The translations under genes and the position numbers were made by a program. Positions 1-8,501 of a DNA stretch of 56,745 bases are shown here, piece by piece. The stretch is from Actinomycetes bacterium (GTDB lineage Bacteria > Actinomycetota > Acidimicrobiia > Acidimicrobiales > Aldehydirespiratoraceae), in contig JAJRXJ010000315.1 of NCBI GenBank assembly GCA_024276355.1, positions 1-56,745 on the forward strand, written 5' to 3'. The notes beneath the pieces are model-generated. The model saw only the letters and a list, made by a program, of their open reading frames with translations. It searched no databases and was not told where the DNA came from. Each line of letters starts with the position of its first letter. Position 1 is the first letter of the stretch.

Positions 1-1381
1 ACCCCGGTGTGTCGCAGAGAAACACGATCGGCAGGCCGTGGGCGTCGCACAATTGCATGAAGCGTGCCGCCTTGTCGGCCGCGTCGGAGTCGATGGCTCC
101 TCCGAGATGGCCGGGATTGTTGGCGATGACACCGACCGGGCGACCCTCGAGCCGCGCCAGCGAGGTGACGATCCCGATTCCGAACCCGGAACGAAGCTCC
201 ATGACAGAGCCGACATCGGACAACAGCTCGATCGCGTCGCGCACCGGGTAGACGCGTTTGCGGTTCTCGGGTACGACGTCGCGGAGGAGTGTCTGGTCGG
301 CACAATCCCAATTGTCGATCGGGCCCTGGAAGTAGGACAGATAGCGCTTCACGGCCGCCACGGCGGCGGCGTCATCGTCGACCAGGATGTCGACGACTCC
401 GTTGGTCGACTGCACGTTCATGGGGCCGATCTCGTCCGGTGAGAATGAGCCCAGCCCACCCCCTTCGATCATCGCCGGACCGGCCATGCCGAGATTGGCA
501 TCGCGGGTGGCGATGATCACGTCGCACACGCCGGCCAGAGCGGCGTTTCCGGCGAAGCAGCGACCCGACACGACGGCAACGGTGGGCACCGTGCCGCTGA
601 GTCTCGCCATCCAGGCAAATGACATCACGTTGAGGCCGGCAACGATCGGGACGTCGGTGTCGCCGGGACGGCCTCCCCCTCCCTCGGCAAAAATGACCAC
701 CGGTAGGTGGAGGCGATCGGCAATGTCGAGCAGGCGATCCTTCTTCTGATGGCCCCGAACGCCCTGGGTTCCGGCCAGTACCGTGTAGTCGTACGACATG
801 ACTGCACACCGACTCCGTTCGTCGGTGAACAAATCACCGTTGACCCGGGCGAGTCCGCCGACGATGCCATCGGCGGGGGTGTTGGCGATCAGGTCTTCGC
901 GGCTGCGTCGGGCGGTCTGGGCGGCATACATGAAGCCGCCGTACTCCTCGAAGCTTCCGGGGTCGACCAGATCGGCGAGGTTTTCGCGGGCGGTTCGACG
1001 GCCCTTGGCATGGACTCTGGCCACAGCCTCCGGACGGGCGCCGTCGAACAGCATGTTTCGCCGCTCGGTCACTTCAGCGAGGTCGGGTCGGATCCCGTGC
1101 GTGCCGATGTCGGTGGCGCGCGAGTCGATGTGATCGGGCGGGCTGTCGGTGAGGGCCTGCCGCTCGATGGACACCAATGTGTCGCCCGGCGCGACCACCG
1201 AGCCCACCTCGACGTGGATCTCGGATACAAGGCCGGTTGCAGGCGCGGCGATGAGATGTTCCATCTTCATCACCTCGACCACGGCCACCGGGTCTCCCTC
1301 TCGAATCGGGTCGCCGACCCCTACGCGGAGATCAACGACCGTGCATGCACTGCCCGCTGATGCTCTTGCGACGTCCGACAT
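1..1381 (-). CDS. Biotinyl domain + acyl-CoA carboxylase carboxyltransferase fusion (3' truncated by window)
   Basis: Not in the ORF track because its stop lies outside the window. Reading the minus strand from ATG 1381 gives an N-terminal biotinyl domain with the biotinylation motif EVMKMEH (Lys about residue 39), then a carboxyltransferase domain from about residue 90 (GRRTAREN, VAVVSGRCFAGNAALAG, GGAIDSDAADKAARF). Family knowledge: this domain moves carboxyl from biotin onto acetyl- or propionyl-CoA-type substrates. No biotin carboxylase domain is fused and none is encoded just upstream, so a separate biotin carboxylase must act with it. The start follows a strong GGAGGA Shine-Dalgarno (SD) sequence. 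About 460 residues are visible. The substrate cannot be read from the sequence. Confidence 0.9.
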   Translation of the reverse strand, partial: MSDVARASAGSACTVVDLRVGVGDPIREGDPVAVVEVMKMEHLIAAPATGLVSEIHVEVGSVVAPGDTLVSIERQALTDSPPDHIDSRATDIGTHGIRPDLAEVTERRNMLFDGARPEAVARVHAKGRRTARENLADLVDPGSFEEYGGFMYAAQTARRSREDLIANTPADGIVGGLARVNGDLFTDERSRCAVMSYDYTVLAGTQGVRGHQKKDRLLDIADRLHLPVVIFAEGGGGRPGDTDVPIVAGLNVMSFAWMARLSGTVPTVAVVSGRCFAGNAALAGVCDVIIATRDANLGMAGPAMIEGGGLGSFSPDEIGPMNVQSTNGVVDILVDDDAAAVAAVKRYLSYFQGPIDNWDCADQTLLRDVVPENRKRVYPVRDAIELLSDVGSVMELRSGFGIGIVTSLARLEGRPVGVIANNPGHLGGAIDSDAADKAARFMQLCDAHGLPIVFLCDTPG

Positions 1382-1442
1382 GTTTCCTCCGTGGTCGGCC
1401 TACAAGATGGCCGATGTCCACGGGTCATGCCGAATCGAACGT

Positions 1443-1452
1443 GGGGGGGGGG
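1443..1452. repeat. Run of ten G (poly-C on the coding strand of the carboxylase)
   Basis: Uninterrupted G10 on the plus strand, 62 bases upstream of the carboxyltransferase start on the minus strand, so it reads as poly-C in that gene's leader. Homopolymer runs of this length are prone to slippage. It is outside any gene I can support. Confidence 0.8.
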
Positions 1453-1471
1453 TTCGGGTCGGGTGCACGAA

Positions 1472-1503
1472 CGGGGATGCCCCGAAGGGGAGGGGCATCC
1501 CCG
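1472..1503 (-). terminator. 12-bp GC-rich hairpin between small ORF and carboxylase
   Basis: The arms GGGGATGCCCC and GGGGCATCCCC pair perfectly, extended by one C-G pair, around an 8-nt loop. It lies between the 54-aa gene (stop at 1536) and the carboxyltransferase start (1381), both on the minus strand. No U-tract follows, so it may slow transcription or protect RNA rather than terminate fully. Confidence 0.5.
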
Positions 1504-1535
1504 CCGTGTCTTCCGGGGTGCGATGTTGATTGGAC

Positions 1536-1700
1536 TCAGGCCGCCGCCGGAAGGTCTCTCCCTGGCAATCGAATCACCGCCCAGCGCTCCTGGCCGACCG
1601 GGTGGACCGACGTCGCTCCACCCACGGCGTTCGCCATGGTTATCGCGGCCGGGTGTGAAGTCACCGTGGCCATCACGATTCCGTTGTTGTAAGGCGCCAT
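1536..1700 (-). CDS. Small hypothetical protein, 54 aa
   Basis: Below the ORF-track cut-off. ATG at 1700 is preceded by GGAGG with 8-nt spacing, and the frame runs 54 codons to TGA (starts MAPYNNGIVMATVTSHPA). It has no membrane segment or cysteines and I do not recognise a family. It sits directly upstream of the biotinyl-carboxyltransferase gene on the same strand. The product could be an accessory small subunit, as several actinobacterial acyl-CoA carboxylases have short epsilon-type subunits; this is inference from position only. Confidence 0.6.
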   Translation of the reverse strand: MAPYNNGIVMATVTSHPAAITMANAVGGATSVHPVGQERWAVIRLPGRDLPAAA

Positions 1701-1960
1701 GGACCTGTCCTCCGTTAGCGTCTGTGGGGCGAGTCGTTCGACTCGCCGTTTGATCCGTACACGTCCCTGATCGGCGAAAGGCTCGTGCTGCTGGATCGAA
1801 AAGGGTCACCGGAACCAGCGATTCGGGACCACTGCCGGATCACCGGGACCGGAGCGGAACCGGTTGGGTCCAAATGTCAGAGCCCGGGTGGGTCGGACGG
1901 CCCGGACCGGTCGCTTTGCGAGCAGGCATCGTGGCATCTACCGTTCGTTGATCCATCGAT
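1701..1960. other. Intergenic divergent region, no gene seen
   Basis: 260 bases separate the minus-strand small ORF from the plus-strand PPOX gene. It should carry divergent promoters, but I see no convincing -35/-10 pair. The ORFs the track lists across it have no plausible protein character. Confidence 0.5.
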
Positions 1961-1969
1961 GGAGGTCCA

Positions 1970-2437
1970 GTGAGCAGAAATCGCCGAGACGCGATTCGGA
2001 TGACCGACAGTGAAGTCGAGCGGTTCATCGACACCCACAAGAGCCTCCAGGTGGGCACCATAGAAAGAGACGGCAGCGTTCACCTGTCGACACTCTGGTT
2101 CGCGGTCGTCGACTCGCGCATCGTGTTCGAGACGTACACCAAGTCGCAGAAGATCAAGAACCTCGAACGCGACAACCGGATCACGGTGCTTCTCGAGGAC
2201 GGCACGGTCTACGAAAAGCTCCGTGGGGTGATGATCAAGGGAACAGCCCGTTTGGTGACAGACCCGGCTGAGGTACATCCGTTGGCGTTGGAGGTGATGA
2301 AGCGAAACCAGCCCGACATCCCCGAGGATCTGTTGAGCAAGGCTGCTGAACACATGGCTTCCAAACGCACGGCGGTGATCGTCGAGCCCACGCGGATCGT
2401 CTCGTGGGATCACACCAAACTCGACGCCTCCTACTGA
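1970..2437 (+). CDS. PPOX-class (pyridoxamine 5'-phosphate oxidase-fold) flavoprotein
   Basis: A 155-aa protein of the split-barrel flavin/F420-binding fold. Typical features are the opening EVERFIDTHKSLQVGTIERDGSVH, then LWFAVVDSRIVFET and QKIKNLERDNRITVLLEDG, as in actinobacterial F420/FMN-dependent PPOX proteins. Family members reduce or oxidise small molecules with F420 or FMN, or bind the cofactor or haem. Substrate is unknown. GTG 1970 is supported by GGAGG 4 bases upstream. It is a single-gene unit, convergent with the ABC permease at 2458. Confidence 0.85.
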   Translation: MSRNRRDAIRMTDSEVERFIDTHKSLQVGTIERDGSVHLSTLWFAVVDSRIVFETYTKSQKIKNLERDNRITVLLEDGTVYEKLRGVMIKGTARLVTDPAEVHPLALEVMKRNQPDIPEDLLSKAAEHMASKRTAVIVEPTRIVSWDHTKLDASY

Positions 2438-2457
2438 GAGACCCGCGCGGAGCCCGC

Positions 2458-3642
2458 TCAACCCAAGCGGAGCGTCTCGAGGGGTTCGAGCCGGGCGGCC
2501 TTGGTGGACGGATACAGGCCGGCCAAAACCGACACGCCGATTGCCGCGGCCACACCCATGAGCAGAAGTCCCGGGCGAAGGACCACCACCCAGCCGCGCG
2601 ACCTCGACACGAACGCCACCACCAGGGACCCCACCCCTGCACCTGCCATTCCGCCGAACAGGCCCACCACCACCGACTCGAGCATGAACTGTCCGGCAAT
2701 GAGGCCCCGACCGTGGCCCAGCGCCCGTCTGATCCCGATTTCGGATGAGCGCTGAATGACGGAAATCGACATCACGTTGGCGATACCGACCCCTCCGACG
2801 ACAAGAGCCAGGCCACCCATGAGCGCCACGATGGCCTGCAACGTGGTGTCGGCAGCAGCCGCCGATTCGAGCGCATCGGTGGGCACCGAGGTATTCACCT
2901 CCTCGTTTCCGCCGAGGTTGATCGCCACCGGTAGAGCCGCTTCGGTGACCAAGGTCTGGGACGGGTCTGATCGCACGTAGAGGGTGGTGGCCTCCAAGCC
3001 GGTGTCGAAATCCCTGTCGGCGGCTTGGGGGGAGATGACCACAGCGTTGTCGAGAGTGGGTTCGAGCACCACTCGATCCATGACCCCCACCACGCCGTAC
3101 TTGAAACCGCCGACCGAGATCGTGCGTTCGGTGCCGGGAATGTAGGCGAACTCATCGGCCAGTCCGGCACCGATCACCGCAGCCCGTCCGGCGGTCGACA
3201 CATCGAACGAGTTGATCCATCGGCCAGACACGAGGCCGACATCCATTACATCGAGGAAGGCCGAGTCGGCCGCGATCACGGGGATCGGAAATGCCGTGTA
3301 GTAACTGTCGGCCGCGGAGTAGGGGCTGGTGACGACACCAGCGATGTTGATCACCGCGGTCGCACTCTCAACGGTGGAAAGCGACTCGACCCTGACAACG
3401 ACGTCCTCGGGAAAGGTGGGATCCTGGGTGCCGAACGATCCGGCAGCCTCGGCCTTGATCAGGTTGGTACCGAGCTGCGAAAGGGTCTGTTGAAGGTCTC
3501 CCTTGGCCGACTCCGTGAGGCCGACCGCGGCGACGATCGCCGAGACGCCGATGATCGGTCCGAGCATGATCAGCAGGGTTCGTGTGAGCTTTGCGGTGAG
3601 GCCGCTGGACGCCACCCCCAACAAGTCCCGGATGTTGCTCAT
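2458..3642 (-). CDS. MacB/FtsX-type ABC transporter permease
   Basis: A 394-aa membrane protein with an N-terminal TM (LTRTLLIMLGPIIGVSAIVAAVGL), a large extracytoplasmic MacB-PCD-like domain (about residues 45-270), and a C-terminal FtsX domain with three TMs (LMGGLALVVGGVGIANVM, SSEIGIRRALGHGRG, LLLMGVAAAIGVSVLAGLYP). The motif SEIGIRRALG is the FtsX/MacB coupling region. The track's 582-aa version starts inside the ATPase gene in another frame; the real start is ATG 3642, overlapping the ATPase stop as ATGA. It is the last gene of a four-gene operon and likely exports a substrate or transmits mechanical signal to the envelope. Confidence 0.9.
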   Translation of the reverse strand: MSNIRDLLGVASSGLTAKLTRTLLIMLGPIIGVSAIVAAVGLTESAKGDLQQTLSQLGTNLIKAEAAGSFGTQDPTFPEDVVVRVESLSTVESATAVINIAGVVTSPYSAADSYYTAFPIPVIAADSAFLDVMDVGLVSGRWINSFDVSTAGRAAVIGAGLADEFAYIPGTERTISVGGFKYGVVGVMDRVVLEPTLDNAVVISPQAADRDFDTGLEATTLYVRSDPSQTLVTEAALPVAINLGGNEEVNTSVPTDALESAAAADTTLQAIVALMGGLALVVGGVGIANVMSISVIQRSSEIGIRRALGHGRGLIAGQFMLESVVVGLFGGMAGAGVGSLVVAFVSRSRGWVVVLRPGLLLMGVAAAIGVSVLAGLYPSTKAARLEPLETLRLG

Positions 3643-4403
3643 GACAGCGTGCCCGAGGTGGATGTGGCTGACGGATCGCCGAGCGTTCCGCCGAACGCCG
3701 AGCCGGCATCGCCGCGGCGGACGATTTCGTCGGCCACGATCTTGCCGTCTCGCATGGAGATTCGGCGCCCGGCTGACGCGGCCACCGCGGGGTCGTGGGT
3801 GACGATGGCCACCGCCCGTTCGGGAGAATGAAGGCCGCGAAAGATCTCCATGACGTTGGCGGCGTTGGTGGAATCGAGGGCCCCGGTCGGTTCGTCGGCG
3901 AGGATGAGAGCGGGGTCGGTGACGATGGCTCTGGCAATGGCGACACGCTGCTGTTCCCCGCCGGAGAGTTGTACCGGACGGTGGTCGGCTCGGTCGGCCA
4001 GACCGATCCTTTCCAGGGCGTTCATGGCCAGCCGGCGACGGGCGGAGGACGACAGCCCGCGGTAGAGCAGCGCCGTCTCCACGTTGCGTCGCGCGTCGAG
4101 GTAGGGGATGAGGTGGAACTGCTGGAAAACGAATCCCACCACATCGCCGCGTAGACGGGATCGCTCCGCATCCGTGAGCTCCGAAACCGCGGCGCCGGTG
4201 ACCCACAACTCACCGAGGGAAGGCAGGTCGAGCAAACCCAACAGACCCAGCATGGTGGACTTTCCGGATCCCGAGGGGCCGACGATCGAGACGAACTCTC
4301 CTGACTCGATAGTGAGCGACACCCCATCAAGGGCATGGACCTGGACCTCGTCGCCGTAGATGCGCGACACATTGTCGAGTCGGAGAAGGGGTTCAGCACT
4401 CAT
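3639..4403 (-). CDS. ABC transporter ATP-binding protein (MacB/LolD type)
   Basis: A 254-aa ATPase. Walker [10 protein letters not shown] (about residue 42), Q-loop [15 protein letters not shown], signature LSGGEQQR and Walker [14 protein letters not shown] are all intact, with H-loop VTHDP. The D-loop and length fit the MacB/LolD/FtsE group that pairs with a separate FtsX-like permease. It overlaps the adaptor gene upstream (ATGA at 4400-4403) and the permease downstream (ATGA), so translation is probably coupled. A C-terminal Ser/Thr/Gly-rich tail of about 25 residues follows the ATPase fold. Confidence 0.95.
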   Translation of the reverse strand: MSAEPLLRLDNVSRIYGDEVQVHALDGVSLTIESGEFVSIVGPSGSGKSTMLGLLGLLDLPSLGELWVTGAAVSELTDAERSRLRGDVVGFVFQQFHLIPYLDARRNVETALLYRGLSSSARRRLAMNALERIGLADRADHRPVQLSGGEQQRVAIARAIVTDPALILADEPTGALDSTNAANVMEIFRGLHSPERAVAIVTHDPAVAASAGRRISMRDGKIVADEIVRRGDAGSAFGGTLGDPSATSTSGTLS

Positions 4404-6604
4404 TGTCCGCCGGTGACGTCGACGATCACTACCTCTCCGCCGGTCAATCCGGACACGATTTCCGTGAACGACCCATCCTGCAGCCCCGTGACTATCTCGG
4501 TCGGGGTGACAATCCCGGTCTCAGGATCAACGACCCTCACGATGTCCTTGCCGGTGCCGTCCTGGGACACAGCGGCGCGCGGCACCACCAGGGCATCGAC
4601 ACGTTCGTCGAGAGTCACATCGATGGTCACGTTGGCACCGTCGACAGCGATGAGATCGTCGGACACACTGACGATGCCTTCGTAGGTTTCGCCACCGGAA
4701 CCGTTGACCGTGGCCACGTCATCGAGCTGGGAAATGAATCCGTCCGACTTCTGATTGCCGGCCTCGATGTCGACGGTGACCACCTGCCCGACGGACAGTT
4801 CGGAGCGGTCGGTCGGATTGGCGAACAGCTTGATGGTGAAATCGGGTTCGGTGAGGGTGAGAAGCTCCTGGCCGAGTTGCACGGTCTGGCCCTCGTCGAC
4901 GAACACGGTTCCGACACGCGCCGGCCACGATGCCACGATCATGTCGGAAGGCACGAATATGACGTCGTCGTCGATGGTGGTGATGATCACGTCGACGTGG
5001 GTGCGACCGGCCCTGAGGTTGACCGTGCCGGTCAGCACCTCGTAGTCGCTGCCCATGGTGGCGGTGCCCGAGATCGAGTAGTCGACCGACACGTCGGTGG
5101 ACGGTGCCTCGCTGGCCCTGACGCGAATGGCGACGGATCCGCCTTCCCCGACGGTTCCGCCTCCCTCGAGCGTGAGGGTGGGCTGATCGTCGTCCTCGAT
5201 GATGACGGTCGCCGATACGGAGTTGACGTCGAGGTCGTATTCGTTGTCGGGGTCGTTGCTGTCGATCAGGGTGAGAGTGAGTGACTCGTCGCTCTCGATG
5301 GCTTGGTCCTGGACCGTTGCGATCGAGATCGATGCCTGATCGCTTCCGGCCGGGAAGGTGAACACCGGGGCCGGATCCTGCTCGGCGTAGTCGTCGATTT
5401 CGGTGGCCGAACCGGCCAGCGAGTAGGAGACATCCAGGGCATGATCGATGACCACGTCGGACTTGAGCTTGTAGACGACGTTGGCACCCTCGGTTATCCG
5501 GTCGGCGCCCCGATCGAGGCTCAGCGACAGCAGAGGTACGACGTTGGGGGTGGTGTCGACGATCGTGACCGTCAGGGAGTTGAGAGGGGCCACGTCGTAG
5601 TTGATGCCGGCTCCGATCGGTTGATCCGGTGTGATGGTGATGGTCCAGTCCTCGTCGACCTCATCCACGGTGTCGGTGAAGGTCTCGAACGGCAGAGTGA
5701 GGGTGGTTGCACCGGCGGGCCACACAATCGGAGAGTTCTCGAGGGGATCGTTGCGATAGTCGACATCGATGTTGGGGTCGTCGATCGCCGCTTGGTCGCC
5801 TCCGGTGGCGGTTCCGGTGAAACCGAGGTTGATCTGCATGTCGGCGGGAGGGGCCGGATCGGCGGTGAGCACGATGTCGACGGTGTCGCCCTCATTCAAC
5901 GTGATCTCGGTGTCGCGTACGCCTATTGCCGGTATCGGGGTCGACTGAAACGGAATCAGGATGGCGCCGGTGCCAACCGTGGTGTTTTTCTCGCCGCCGA
6001 CTCTCTCCGGCACCGAGGGACCAATTTTCACGGCCGCGGTGTCCTTGTCGCCCACCGTGTACCCGTTGGACGGGCGCAACGACATCACCACCGTCTCGAC
6101 CGGCTCCGGCGTGGCTCCGCCGTAGCCGTAGTCGATCTGCCATTCGCGGAGCGCTGCCCGGGTGGCCTCGGTGTAGAGCCGATCCACGGTGCCGGGGTCG
6201 TAGCCGTTCTCCTGCAGTATCCGTTCGAGCTGCAGGACATCCGGGCCGTCGGATCCCACATCGAGCGTGCGGTAGAAAGAGAAATCACCGTTGACGGCCA
6301 CCGCCGGACGGCCGTCGAGAGACAACAGAACGTCGCCGGGGTTGACCTGATCGCCGTCGGAAACATCGACCTGGCTGACCCTCCCGTCGAACGGAGAGTT
6401 GACCTTCTGCAACTCCTCACGGCGCAGTTCGCCCGACACTGTGAGGGTGTCGGTGAGGGTTCGATGCCCGATGGTGTCGGTGAGGATCTCCCTGGGAGCG
6501 ACCTGTGGGTCGGACGTGCCGGTGGTCTGCCAAGCAATGACACCTCCGACGAACAGGGCCACCACCACCACGGCTGAGATCATCTGGCGACGGTTGATGG
6601 TCAT
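4400..6604 (-). CDS. MacA/HlyD-type adaptor with peptidoglycan-binding domain and inserted Calx-beta repeats
   Basis: 734 aa from ATG 6604, which overlaps the lipoprotein stop as ATGA; the track's start is 14 codons too early. Order: TM anchor (residues 8-25); first lipoyl/barrel half (about 55-100, VNSPFDGRVSQVDVSDGDQVNPGD); PG_binding_1 domain (about 110-160, DGPDVLQLERILQENGYDPG); then about 330 residues with tandem Calx-beta-like units (about 225-350, 355-470, 475-548; motifs ITEGANVVYKL, AIESDESLTLTL, TVIIEDDDQPTLTL). The second lipoyl half (ASWPARVGTVFVDEGQTVQLGQELL) and adaptor beta-domains finish the protein. PG-binding adaptors are known in actinobacteria; the Calx-beta block is unusual. 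It should sit outside the membrane and work with the ATPase and permease downstream. Confidence 0.88.
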   Translation of the reverse strand: MTINRRQMISAVVVVALFVGGVIAWQTTGTSDPQVAPREILTDTIGHRTLTDTLTVSGELRREELQKVNSPFDGRVSQVDVSDGDQVNPGDVLLSLDGRPAVAVNGDFSFYRTLDVGSDGPDVLQLERILQENGYDPGTVDRLYTEATRAALREWQIDYGYGGATPEPVETVVMSLRPSNGYTVGDKDTAAVKIGPSVPERVGGEKNTTVGTGAILIPFQSTPIPAIGVRDTEITLNEGDTVDIVLTADPAPPADMQINLGFTGTATGGDQAAIDDPNIDVDYRNDPLENSPIVWPAGATTLTLPFETFTDTVDEVDEDWTITITPDQPIGAGINYDVAPLNSLTVTIVDTTPNVVPLLSLSLDRGADRITEGANVVYKLKSDVVIDHALDVSYSLAGSATEIDDYAEQDPAPVFTFPAGSDQASISIATVQDQAIESDESLTLTLIDSNDPDNEYDLDVNSVSATVIIEDDDQPTLTLEGGGTVGEGGSVAIRVRASEAPSTDVSVDYSISGTATMGSDYEVLTGTVNLRAGRTHVDVIITTIDDDVIFVPSDMIVASWPARVGTVFVDEGQTVQLGQELLTLTEPDFTIKLFANPTDRSELSVGQVVTVDIEAGNQKSDGFISQLDDVATVNGSGGETYEGIVSVSDDLIAVDGANVTIDVTLDERVDALVVPRAAVSQDGTGKDIVRVVDPETGIVTPTEIVTGLQDGSFTEIVSGLTGGEVVIVDVTGGQ

Positions 6605-7335
6605 GGGGATTCGCTTTCCACTTGTGCGACCGCAATGTCGCGGCATTCCTTCATGTCGTCCGACTCGAGGATCGACTGGCCCTGGGGAGGTGTCAGGTCC
6701 TGGGGGATCTGAAGCAGCCCCCTGGCGTCGGGCTTCAGATCACCGATCTTCCATCCGCGCCCCTTGAGACAGTCGGCCCACTGGACCAACCCCCGGTTGC
6801 GTCCCTCGATCTCGTCGGCCGGGATGTTGTCGCTGGCTGTCTGGAGCTTCTGGAAGGCCCCTTGGATCTGACTCACGGCGGCGCACTCGATCAGGTCGTT
6901 GATGTATTGGGAATCGTTGACGGGATCCTTGGGATCGCCGCCGGCCGTCGGTATTCCGATGAAGGCCGTCCCTTTGTCGGTGAGGCATCCGTTGAAAACC
7001 TTCATGGCCGCGAACAGGCCGTCGACGGGGTCGGAGGTGTCGGCGTTCAGGGGAATCGTGGTCGTGGCCGGTGGCGCGGTTGTCGTCGTGGACCGCGGCG
7101 AGTCGACCGGTGCTGACGCAGAGGCTCCCGAATCGGACTCCGGGGTTGAGGTGGTCGCGACGGTCGTGGTGGTGACCGTTGTGGTCGGATGGGCGAGATT
7201 CTCCGGCTTGATGCTGACCTGCTCAGCGTCGCGGTAGACGACAGCGGCGGTACTTGCTGTGGATGCTCCGCACGCAGCAGCAGCCAACATGATCACCATG
7301 GCGACAGCTGTCATGGCGAATGGTTGGGGCTTCAC
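6601..7335 (-). CDS. Lipoprotein with Thr-rich linker, first gene of the ABC operon
   Basis: About 244 aa. A hydrophobic signal ends in lipobox LAAAAC followed by GAS, so the mature protein should be lipid-anchored. A Thr/Ser/Pro-rich stretch (about residues 50-95) links to a conserved-looking domain with three cysteines (NGCLTDKG, DLIECAAV, MKECRDIAV) and a fourth in WADCLKGRGW. I do not recognise the family. GTG 7335 is preferred because a TAGGAC element lies just upstream; GTG 7353 is the longer alternative. It overlaps the adaptor start by ATGA and may be a substrate-binding or accessory component of that transporter. Confidence 0.75.
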   Translation of the reverse strand: MKPQPFAMTAVAMVIMLAAAACGASTASTAAVVYRDAEQVSIKPENLAHPTTTVTTTTVATTSTPESDSGASASAPVDSPRSTTTTAPPATTTIPLNADTSDPVDGLFAAMKVFNGCLTDKGTAFIGIPTAGGDPKDPVNDSQYINDLIECAAVSQIQGAFQKLQTASDNIPADEIEGRNRGLVQWADCLKGRGWKIGDLKPDARGLLQIPQDLTPPQGQSILESDDMKECRDIAVAQVESESP

Positions 7336-7429
7336 CGGGAGTCCTAGTGACACGAGCAGGGCACAGGTCGGCGGCAGGGGCGACCGCTGCCGACTCTAGT
7401 TGAAATCGGGTGGCCATCGACAATCGCGA

Positions 7430-8425
7430 TCATGCCCCCCCGAGGAGACTCCACACCGATCGCTGGGGATACCCGGATCCCGGGGACACGGAGATGCCTT
7501 GATGGGATGAACTGAACGCCGCGGCGGTGGCGATGTCGATCAACCCGGGGGCCAGGCTGAAGTCGGGCCACGGGGCGGCATCACCTCTGGCCATGGCCCC
7601 GAGCCTTTCGATCTGGGCCTTGAACCCCAGCTCGGTGTAGGGGTCGTCGGAATCGGCGATCATCACCGTTTCACCGTTCACCTCGAGCGTGGGTGGGGGA
7701 GCGAGCTCGAGTTGGACCACGGTGTCGTCGCTGGCGACTTCGAGGGAGGTGGAGGGGGAATCGTCACCCCAGGTGATGTCGACGGTGATGTCGCGGTGCA
7801 GAAGATTGTCGGTCCGGAGCTCGAGGCTGGCCCGAACGTCGATCCGTTCGGAATCTGCCGGTAGTTCAGCACAGACCGACACCACTGGCGCCCCGAGGGC
7901 AGCCAGCAGCAGGGGCATGATCCTGCATCCGGGGTCGATGACCGCTCCACCCCCGAATCTGGGGGTTCCGTGATCGCCCCAGTCGGGTCTGGGGCCGTGG
8001 CTCCGAAGCGCGAAGTGGAACGGTGAATCCATTGATGCGATCTCTTGGAGCGCCCGGCGTGTGATCGGAGCGTGCAGGAGGTTGGCGGCGGCCATCGTCG
8101 GTGGGAGAGCGGTGTCGGCGAGGGCATCGAGATCCGGTGTTGATGACCCGGAAGGGGTCTCGACAAGAACCGCCGATACCCGGCCGGCGACCGCCGCGAG
8201 CACTGACGGGGTGTCGGCAGGGGGCACGGCAACCACGACGGCCTCCGACTTGCCCAGTGCCTGCTCAAGCGTGAGTTCCGGTACCTCGGCCTGTGCCGCG
8301 AGCTCGGACGCCTTGCCGAGGTGTCTGCCGACAACTCCCTCCAACTCCACGTGTTCGGCGAGCAAGGCGGCCGCTGCGTGAAATGCGGCGGCACGTCCCG
8401 TACCGATGATCGAGATCGATGTCAT
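7430..8425 (-). CDS. Gfo/Idh/MocA-like NAD(P)-dependent oxidoreductase
   Basis: 331 aa from ATG 8425; the longer track start at 8641 runs into the divergent PBP gene and lacks protein character. The N-terminal Rossmann motif (SISIIGTGRAAAFHAAAALL) is followed by AVVVAVPPADTPSV and ETPSGSST, the layout of the Gfo/Idh/MocA family. The second half (GGGAVIDPGCRIMPLLLAALG) fits the family's alpha/beta C-terminal domain. The classical EKP motif is replaced by ETP, so catalysis may differ. Substrate is unknown. The upstream CACGAT-N6-ATG arrangement suggests a leaderless transcript. Confidence 0.75.
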   Translation of the reverse strand: MTSISIIGTGRAAAFHAAAALLAEHVELEGVVGRHLGKASELAAQAEVPELTLEQALGKSEAVVVAVPPADTPSVLAAVAGRVSAVLVETPSGSSTPDLDALADTALPPTMAAANLLHAPITRRALQEIASMDSPFHFALRSHGPRPDWGDHGTPRFGGGAVIDPGCRIMPLLLAALGAPVVSVCAELPADSERIDVRASLELRTDNLLHRDITVDITWGDDSPSTSLEVASDDTVVQLELAPPPTLEVNGETVMIADSDDPYTELGFKAQIERLGAMARGDAAPWPDFSLAPGLIDIATAAAFSSSHQGISVSPGSGYPQRSVWSLLGGA

Positions 8426-8501
8426 GGGGCAATCGTGGCACGTCGAACGTCTCAAACCGACGACGGCAAATGAGGGAATATGGCAGGTACGGTTCAGGAC
8501 G

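Noticed and set aside
5303-6577. 424-aa ORF antisense to the adaptor
   Set aside because: Asp/Gly/Arg/Val-rich shadow; the opposite strand encodes the continuous adaptor coupled to its neighbours.
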